Positions 57,292-64,000 of a stretch of 64,000 nt of DNA are shown here, piece after piece; positions within the stretch are counted from its first letter, which is position 1, and each line of letters begins with the position of its first letter. Origin of the DNA: Silene latifolia (taxonomy: Eukaryota; Streptophyta; Magnoliopsida; Caryophyllales; Caryophyllaceae). The stretch is from positions 166,766,825 to 166,830,824 of the forward strand of contig NC_133536.1 in assembly GCF_048544455.1 (NCBI RefSeq). Direction: 5' to 3'. The notes under the pieces are model-generated. The model ran no database searches. It saw only the letters and a program-made list of their open reading frames with translations, and was not told the origin of the DNA. The translations under genes were made by a program, and so were the position numbers.

Positions 57292-57789
57292 TGATACCCG
57301 TCGTTGTGAGTACCAAAAATAATATTTATATTTCCTATTAAGACTAACAGAAGCTAGTGGTAACAGGGTCGAACCACAGGGAGGCGAATGTAATTAATAA
57401 TTGTCCAATTTAGTCTAAGGTAACGATTGTGGGGGTTGATTTGATTTGGTCTATAACTAAAGGCGAAAAACAAATAAACTAAATAAACGGATAAAACAGA
57501 TAAAAGAAGGGTACTAGGATGGTCGGTTCACTATATTTTCAGCGGCAGCAAACTAAGTAGGTCTAAATCAAACACATGAGGTGGGAAACAAGAGGTCCTC
57601 TCGGTCCACTCTTAACAGATAGCATCTTTCGATCTCACTATAAGTCCCTAATATCACTAACACTGACTTTCGTCCTGAAAAGTGACTGATAATCTAAACT
57701 TTACCTATCTTTCGATCTCAGCATAGTTTAGTCATTTTAATTGGTAATCTAACAACTGTCCCTATCTCTCGATCTAATGGGTCAGTCAT
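57292..57789 (-). repeat. AthE 5' LTR, truncated by AthA
   Basis: It matches 50326 onward of the 3' LTR. It stops at GTCAT where AthA begins; the 3' LTR continues with ATCCTAAACATTC at that point. Confidence 0.85.
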
Positions 57790-59549
57790 TGATGTGACCA
57801 TAATTAGCGCATATTTAACCCCCAAATTAGCCTTGTTCCCATGCTTTTTAGTGCATATTTGGGTCATTTATTGTCTTTAGTTCTTTGTTTTGCATATTCT
57901 TTGAGATTTTGATCCCTTGGTAGGAAAGGAGTGCAAATCTTGCATTTTCATGGCAAAACGAGACTAAATTGATTGAATTCAATGACCAAACATCAAGGAA
58001 AGACAAGATTAAAAGGCCTTTGTACATATGATAGTAGATGAGCAATGTTGAGAAAGGATCCTTGCATCCCCGAGGAAATCCCCAAGGATTTTATGAAGAA
58101 AAGGGAAGAAAAGAAGAAGAAACCGTGCTGAGCTACAATCCGGGCGGATTGTCCTGAATCCGCCCGTCCTCCACAAGCACAATCCATGCGTCTTCCTTCA
58201 AAGACGCCCGGGTTAGCAGCCACGGAATCCGCCTGGATTCCCATGAAGACGCCCGTCTTCCCCTGCCTGAATCCGCCCGTCCCGACACCAATACGCACGG
58301 ATTCCAGTACAGCGAAATTTCGTCTTCTCCAAGCTAAAAAAGAAAGAATCCCTTCCTTCGAAAAATACCGGCTCCTCCCTCCTCAATCTAAAAAGTGTAA
58401 TTACTAGTTTAGCCCTTAGTTAACCCTAATGCATCCACCTAATTTCCACTATAAATACCCCATTAGTCTAATTAGAAGAGCATGTTCTTCTTATCAATAT
58501 TTAGAGTAGTTAATATCAATCAAATCTCTCTTTAGTATTGTAATCAACAATTAATCAAGTTCTAATACAAATTTTATTTCCTTAATCTCTCTTTTGTTCA
58601 TCCTTTATTTTGGGTAATTGAAGATTATTTGGGTTATTATTGAGAGATTGACAACCTCTCAATCAAGCATCAAGTACTTCTTTTATTCTTTGCTTTATTA
58701 TTGTAATCATTAGTAGGTATAATTCTCTTAATCCCTTTTTAATTATTGTTAATCACTTTCATTTATTCATCATGTTTCCTTTTGTTGGTATGATTGACAA
58801 CCTTGCTAGCATGATCAACATGATAATGAGTGAGTAGTGACCTAGCTAGGGTTAATGGGTAATTAGGGGAAACCAACATGGGGAATGATTCATGCTTAAA
58901 TTAATATGCTTTCATGGTTTATTTGCTTGCTTGTTTTTATCTCAACTCATGCACATGTTATGTTTGATGAAATGTGAGCCTATGAATCCTTGCATTTTTT
59001 TTACCCATCACCTATGTTTTCAATGAGACTTGTAAGACATAAACCAACTCGAGTCTCATTAGACCATGCATGTTGTTGAGTAGGGAAGACTAAGTCGACT
59101 TGTAGGTGTTGTACAATCTAATCGATTCGGCTCCGGGACCCTTACTTTCCTAGGATTGTAAGATATAACCCAACTCAATCCATCTCAACAATAATTGCTT
59201 GCTTATAATTTGAGAACATGTTTGTATGATCAATTCCCATGATTCCCTTATGACTCCATGACACCCTAGTGCTTTTTATTAATTGTTTACAACCCTTTCA
59301 ATTCATCTTGCTTATTTATTTTCATTGCTATTTAGTTAGTGACCTTCTACATCAACCCAAATTGTGACATCCCTAAGACACCACTAGTTTCAATAGAAAT
59401 CTCATCTCAATTCCCGTCCCTTGGGATCCGACCTTTACTTGCTTCTTTACTAATTGTAGAGTTGTTTGTGAAGCTATAAATTGTGTTTTGATTCGGACGT
59501 GACCCAACGACAACATCTAATAAATTGTGAACACGAAACGGACCGATCA
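57790..59549 (+). repeat. AthA LTR (5' LTR, second AthA copy)
   Basis: 1760 bp, TGATGTGACC...CCGATCA. Palindrome cores are at 58139, 58159, 58183, 58203, 58228, 58248, 58272 and 58292, spaced 20, 24, 20, 25, 20, 24 and 20 bp. Some sites read GACGCCCGTC instead of AATCCGCCCG. TATAAATA is at about 58452. It is followed by a primer site, hence a 5' LTR. Confidence 0.9.
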
Positions 59550-59553
59550 AAAA

Positions 59554-59571
59554 TGGCGCCGTTGCCTGGGA
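59554..59571 (+). other. Primer-binding site, tRNA-Asp (AthA)
   Basis: TGGCGCCGTTGCCTGGGA has one mismatch to the tRNA-Asp complement. The duplicate at 63647 is perfect. Confidence 0.85.
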
Positions 59572-59688
59572 CGGTGTTAACTTGATTTAGATTTTCTTAG
59601 ATTGTTATTAGTTGTGTCTTTCTTTGCCTTGGGAAGTAAAACTCCTCAAGGTTTGTTCTAATTGTTTTCGAGTTGTTTGATATTTTGC

Positions 59689-60541
59689 ATGTCTAGAAGG
59701 TCACAAGGTGATTTGTTACCTTTTGACCATGAAATTGAAAGGACCTTGACAAACAATAGGAGATTTGCTAGGAGAAATTTGAGAGATATTAGTGAGGTAG
59801 TGGATATTCAACCAACTATTGAGTTCATCAACCCTTTTGCAAGAGAAGGTGAGGAGAACTCAACACAAGATACCCCACAAAATCAACCTATAATGCCTAA
59901 ATTTTCATCACATTCCGTACCCACCGAGGAGAACCTACCCAATGGTACTCCCACACCACAATATTTGACCGGAAATTTTATTGCCAAATCCGCCTTTATC
60001 CAATTAGTCGAAAGGAGCCAATTTGGGGGGATTCCTAGTGAAGACCCTCATTCTCAAATGGAAACCTTTTGTGACTATTGTGATGCGATTTCTCAAACCG
60101 GTGTAACTCAAGACCAAATTCGATGGGTCTTATTTCCTTTTTCCCTAATCGGCACCGCGAAACAATGGTTGAAGGGCCTTGATAAGGCCACTCTCGGAAT
60201 AGATTCTTGGAAGAAGTTGGCTCTAACTTTCTACAAAAAGTTCTACCCACCTGAAAAGACTAACATGATAAGAGCTAAAATTACGGGTTTTAAGCAAAGG
60301 AATGAAGAATCTTTGTATGAAGCTTGGGAGCGGTTCAAGGGAATTTGTCGCTCATGTCCTCACCATGGACTTAGCGAGTGGTTCTTGGTACAACAATTTT
60401 GGAACGGTTTATATGAAGATTCAAGGAACATTCTCAACATGGGATCAAATGGAATGTTAACCGAAGTTGATGACAATCAAACATGGAACAAGATTGAGGA
60501 AATGGCGGTCCATAACTCACAATATAGTAGACCTCGCAAGG
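59689..60541 (+). CDS. AthA gag, 5' part
   Basis: Gag of an Athila-lineage element. ATG 59689 (MSRRSQGDLLPFDHEIE) matches the AthE/AthB gag start; an upstream ATG at 59662 lacks homology. The gag domain spans about residues 100-270 with FPFSLIGTAKQWLKGL, SWKKLALTFYKKFY and FNGLYEDSRN-like blocks. It is open for about 284 codons and then cut at 60541/60542, where the duplicated antisense AthE gag begins. The open frame that runs on to 60783 is chimeric. No CCHC or protease remains. It differs clearly from AthB and AthE gag, so AthA is a separate family. Confidence 0.8.
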
Positions 60542-61257
60542 CTCCATTTTTCGAACCCATGGTGCGGAATAGTTCGCACCAGCTTCTTGAAACGGACCCA
60601 TGCTTCATGGAAGTTCTCATCAGGTCCATGTTTAAAGCTCGTAATCTGAGCTCTAATGGCATTCGTCTTCGAGGCAGAGAAGTATTTCTTGTAGAATGCC
60701 AGGGCCAAAGAATTCCAGTCGGTGATCCCATGAGCAGCTCGATCCAGATCTCTGTACCACTCCCTTGCAGCATCGCGGAGTGAGAATATAAACATAGTCT
60801 CCTTTATCTGGTCCTGGGTCACACCGGTCGGCGGGGGTATAGAGCAGCAATAATCAATAAATATCTCCATATGCTTGGCTGCATCTTCATTTGCAGCACC
60901 CCCGAACTGGTTTCTCTCAACCAAGTTGATATAGGAAGGCTTCGGTTAGAATTTCCTATCAGCTCCAGGTAATTCGAACCCCTTGTATAGATTTGCAGCT
61001 GTCGGCTCAGAGTGACTTGCTATGGTTGCTTCTTCAGCTATGACTGGAATTTCCGGAGATGTGACTGTCTCAGGTGAAGAAGTAGAAGCAGGAGATGTAG
61101 GTGGATCCTCCTCAAATAGAGCGTTCTCGTAGTAACTTGACAGAGTACTCAGCTCTTCCTCTGTCGGCAATACCCTTGATGATCGTCTCAACTCACGCAA
61201 GGATTTCTCAATCTCAGGATTGAACGGTACTAGTTCACCCCCCTGTGACCTGCGCAT
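60542..61257 (-). pseudogene. AthE gag fragment (duplicated)
   Basis: It is collinear with 57166-56451. Start ATG is at 61257-61255 and the same in-frame TAA is near 60946. The 3' part of gag is missing because of the junction at 60542. Confidence 0.85.
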
Positions 61258-61359
61258 AGGAAGAAACTACAAAAAGAATATAAGAAAAGTTTAAGGAACG
61301 GATGTCCCTTAAACTAAGAAAGACTAAAAATAAGACAACTAAAAATTAGAACAATTGCC

Positions 61360-61377
61360 TCCCCGGCAACGGCGCCA
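61360..61377 (-). other. Primer-binding site, tRNA-Asp (duplicated AthE)
   Basis: Minus-strand TGGCGCCGTTGCCGGGGA, identical to 57269-57286. Confidence 0.88.
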
Positions 61378-61382
61378 AAATT

Positions 61383-61882
61383 TGATACCCGTCGTTGTGA
61401 GTACCAAAAATAATATTTATATTTCCTATTAAGACTAACAGAAGCTAGTGGTAACAGGGTCGAACCACAGGGAGGCGAATGTAATTAATAATTGTCCAAT
61501 TTAGTCTAAGGTAACGATTGTGGGGGTTGATTTGATTTGGTCTATAACTAAAGGCAGTAAAAGACAATAAACTAAATAAACGGATAAAACAGATAAAAGA
61601 AGGGTACTAGGATGGTCGGTTCACTATATTTTCAGCGGCAGCAAACTAAGTAGGTCTAAATCAAACACATGAGGTGGGAAACAAGAGGTCCTCTCGGTCC
61701 ACTCTTAACAGATAGCATCTTTCGATCTCACTATAAGTCCCTAATATCACTAACACTGACTTTCGTCCTGAAAAGTGACTGATAATCTAAACTTTACCTA
61801 TCTTTCGATCTCAGCATAGTTTAGTCATTTTAATTGGTAATCTAACAACTGTCCCTATCTCTCGATCTAATGGGTCAGTCAT
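61383..61882 (-). repeat. AthE 5' LTR fragment (duplicated)
   Basis: It matches 57292-57789, again ending at GTCAT before AthA. Confidence 0.85.
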
Positions 61883-63642
61883 TGATGTGACCATAATTAG
61901 CGCATATTTAACCCCCAAATTAGCCTTGTTCCCATGCTTTTTAGTGCATATTTGGGTCATTTATTGTCTTTAGTTCTTTGTTTTGCATATTCTTTGAGAT
62001 TTTGATCCCTTGGTAGGAAAGGAGTGCAAATCTTGCATTTTCATGGCAAAACGAGACTAAATTGATTGAATTCAATGACCAAACATCAAGGAAAGACAAG
62101 ATTAAAAGGCCTTTGTACATATGATAGTAGATGAGCAATGTTGAGAAAGGATCCTTGCATCCCCGAGGAAATCCCCAAGGATTTTATGAAGAAAAGGGAA
62201 GAAAAGAAGAAGAAACCGTGCTGAGCTACAATCCGGGCGGATTGTCCTGAATCCGCCCGTCCTCCACAAGCACAATCCATGCGTCTTCCTTCAAAGACGC
62301 CCGGGTTAGCAGCCACGGAATCCGCCTGGATTCCCATGAAGACGCCCGTCTTCCCCTGCCTGAATCCGCCCGTCCCGACACCAATACGCACGGATTCCAA
62401 AGACAAAATAAATTTCGTCTTCTCCAAGCTAAAAAAGAAAGAATCCCTTCCTTCGAAAAATACCGGCTCCTCCCTCCTCAATCTAAAAAGTGTAATTACT
62501 AGTTTAGCCCTTAGTTAACCCTAATGCATCCACCTAATTTCCACTATAAATACCCCATTAGTCTAATTAGAAGAGCATGTTCTTCTTATCAATATTTAGA
62601 GTAGTTAATATCAATCAAATCTCTCTTTAGTATTGTAATCAACAATTAATCAAGTTCTAATACAAATTTTATTTCCTTAATCTCTCTTTTGTTCATCCTT
62701 TATTTTGGGTAATTGAAGATTATTTGGGTTATTATTGAGAGATTGACAACCTCTCAATCAAGCATCAAGTACTTCTTTTATTCTTTGCTTTATTATTGTA
62801 ATCATTAGTAGGTATAATTCTCTTAATCCCTTTTTAATTATTGTTAATCACTTTCATTTATTCATCATGTTTCCTTTTGTTGGTATGATTGACAACCTTG
62901 CTAGCATGATCAACATGATAATGAGTGAGTAGTGACCTAGCTAGGGTTAATGGGTAATTAGGGAAACCAACATGGGGAATGATTCATGCTTAAATTAATA
63001 TGCTTTCATGGTTTATTTGCTTGCTTGTTTTTATCTCAACTCATGCACATGTTATGTTTGATGAAATGTGAGCCTATGAATCCTTGCATTTTTTTACCCA
63101 TCACCTATGTTTTCAATGAGACTTGTAAGACATAAACCAACTCGAGTCTCATTAGACCATGCATGTTGTTGAGTAGGGAAGACTAAGTCGACTTGTAGGT
63201 GTTGTACAATCTAATCGATTCGGCTCCGGGACCCTTACTTTCCTAGGATTGTAAGATATAACCCAACTCAATCCATCTCAACAATAATTGCTTGCTTATA
63301 ATTTGAGAACATGTTTGTATGATCAATTCCCATGATTCCCTTATGACTCCATGACACCCTAGTGCTTTTTATTAATTGTTTACAACCCTTTCAATTCATC
63401 TTGCTTATTTATTTTCATTGCTATTTAGTTAGTGACCTTCTACATCAACCCAAATTGTGACATCCCTAAGACACCACTAGTTTCAATAGAAATCTCATCT
63501 CAATTCCCGTCCCTTGGGATCCGACCTTTACTTGCTTCTTTACTAATTGTAGAGTTGTTTGTGAAGCTATAAATTGTGTTTTGATTCGGACGTGACCCAA
63601 CGACAACATCTAATAAATTGTGAACACGAAACGGACCGATCA
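61883..63642 (+). repeat. AthA LTR (duplicated copy)
   Basis: 1760 bp. It is almost identical to 57790-59549 with the same palindrome array (about 62232-62400). Near 62396 it reads AAAGACAAAATAAA where the other copy has AGTACAGCGAAA, a CAG-site discrepancy. Confidence 0.9.
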
Positions 63643-63646
63643 AAAA

Positions 63647-63664
63647 TGGCGCCGTTGCCGGGGA
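63647..63664 (+). other. Primer-binding site, tRNA-Asp (duplicated AthA)
   Basis: TGGCGCCGTTGCCGGGGA, an 18-nt perfect complement of plant tRNA-Asp(GUC). Confidence 0.9.
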
Positions 63665-63782
63665 CGGTGTTAACTTGATTTAGATTTTCTTACATTGTTA
63701 TTAGTTGTGTCTTTCTTTGCCTTGGGGAAGTAAAACTCCTCAAGGTTTGTTCTAATTGTTTTCGAGTTGTTTGATATTTTGC

Positions 63783-64000
63783 ATGTCTAGAAGGTCACAA
63801 GGTGATTTGTTACCTTTTGACCATGAAATTGAAAGGACCTTGACAAACAATAGGAGATTTGCTAGGAGAAATTTGAGAGATATTAGTGAGGTAGTGGATA
63901 TTCAACCAACTATTGAGTTCATCAACCCTTTTGCAAGAGAAGGTGAGGAGAACTCAACACAAGATACCCCACAAAATCAACCTATAATGCCTAAATTTTC
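63783..64000 (+). CDS. AthA gag, start (runs off the window)
   Basis: ATG 63783 begins the same MSRRSQGD gag as at 59689, open to the window end. Confidence 0.75.
   Translation, partial: MSRRSQGDLLPFDHEIERTLTNNRRFARRNLRDISEVVDIQPTIEFINPFAREGEENSTQDTPQNQPIMPKF

Larger units (their letters stand above)
50326..57789 (-). mobile_element. AthE: antisense gag-protease-only Athila-lineage element
   Basis: Reading right to left there is a partial 5' LTR (57789-57292), a perfect tRNA-Asp primer site, gag-protease (57166-54083), 2.2 kb of 3'UTR, the PPT, and the 3' LTR (51847-50326). There is no RT, integrase or ORF1. AthA is inserted in the 5' LTR after GTCAT (57785-57789). The expected far-side TSD is not in the window. 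It shares gag-pro and TCGATCGA arrays with AthB, but here with GTCGATCGAC flanks. Confidence 0.85.
56451..60541. repeat. 4.09-kb direct duplication, unit 1
   Basis: This unit holds part of antisense AthE gag, its leader, primer site and partial LTR, then the AthA LTR, primer site and start of gag. It is repeated nearly exactly from 60542 to the window end. Differences seen are few, e.g. at 57463, 58308, 59567 and homopolymer lengths. Confidence 0.9.
60542..64000. repeat. 4.09-kb direct duplication, unit 2 (truncated by window end)
   Basis: This is a copy of 56451 onward with a coordinate offset of 4091-4093. It starts inside antisense AthE gag with CTCCATTTTTCGAACCC directly after AthA gag, so the junction joins two genes head to head. 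Confidence 0.9.

Noticed and set aside
60542-60783. C-terminal extension of the AthA gag ORF
   Set aside because: After 60541 the frame reads through antisense AthE gag, so the last 80 or so codons are chimeric.

Overview
The window looks like nuclear DNA of a higher plant, most likely a eudicot. Caryophyllales is only a guess. It is almost entirely nested LTR retrotransposons. The evidence is tRNA-iMet and tRNA-Asp primer-binding sites, an Angela-type Ty1/copia polyprotein, Athila-type gag-protease and Athila ORF1-like proteins, a Ty3/gypsy gag with TGTAACACCC LTR ends, 5-bp target-site duplications (TSDs) and microsatellites. I see no intact host gene. One exon-like scrap (about 49740-49893, minus) may be host sequence.

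Layout. Names are mine. 1-3238 is the 3' end and LTR of an Athila-lineage element (AthA). 3258-30794 is a tandem Angela-like copia, LTR-internal-LTR-internal-LTR, bounded by the TSD CCCGA. Its first unit is split by a complete 11.2-kb Athila-lineage element without reverse transcriptase (AthB, 9220-20462, TSD TCTCT). Both AthA and the copia sit in an antisense chromovirus-like gypsy element (TekT, seen at 3239-3257 and 30795-35383). TekT in turn sits in AthC (35384-42872). The 3' LTR of AthC carries an antisense solo LTR (SoloF, 39117-41016, TSD AGCCA). AthC is inserted in AthD (42873-49736). After about 590 bp of possible host sequence comes an antisense gag-protease-only element (AthE, 50326-57789). 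The 5' LTR of AthE is invaded by AthA. The AthE/AthA junction region is then repeated as a 4.09-kb direct duplication (56451-60541 and 60542-64000).

How the parts work together. Only the copia encodes visible RT, RNase H and integrase, and both units are broken. AthB and AthE encode Gag plus aspartic protease only, and AthB adds an Athila ORF1 behind a probable leader intron. They would need pol proteins from elsewhere.

Most interesting signals. (1) Short CG-rich palindromes occur in pairs 20-21 bp apart, with 24, about 30 or about 50 bp between pairs, in five sets of elements from at least two gypsy lineages. They lie next to the putative TATA boxes and recur inside the elements, including in frame inside gag-pro as Arg-Ser-Ser/Thr. 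(2) Hairpins with purine tetraloops precede the terminal polypurine tract, and a second copy occurs about 1.5-2 kb upstream. Their stems covary between families. Similar logic appears in the copia. (3) Copy-to-copy differences cluster at CAG/CTG/CCGG sites, so some apparent frameshifts may be sequencing artefacts.
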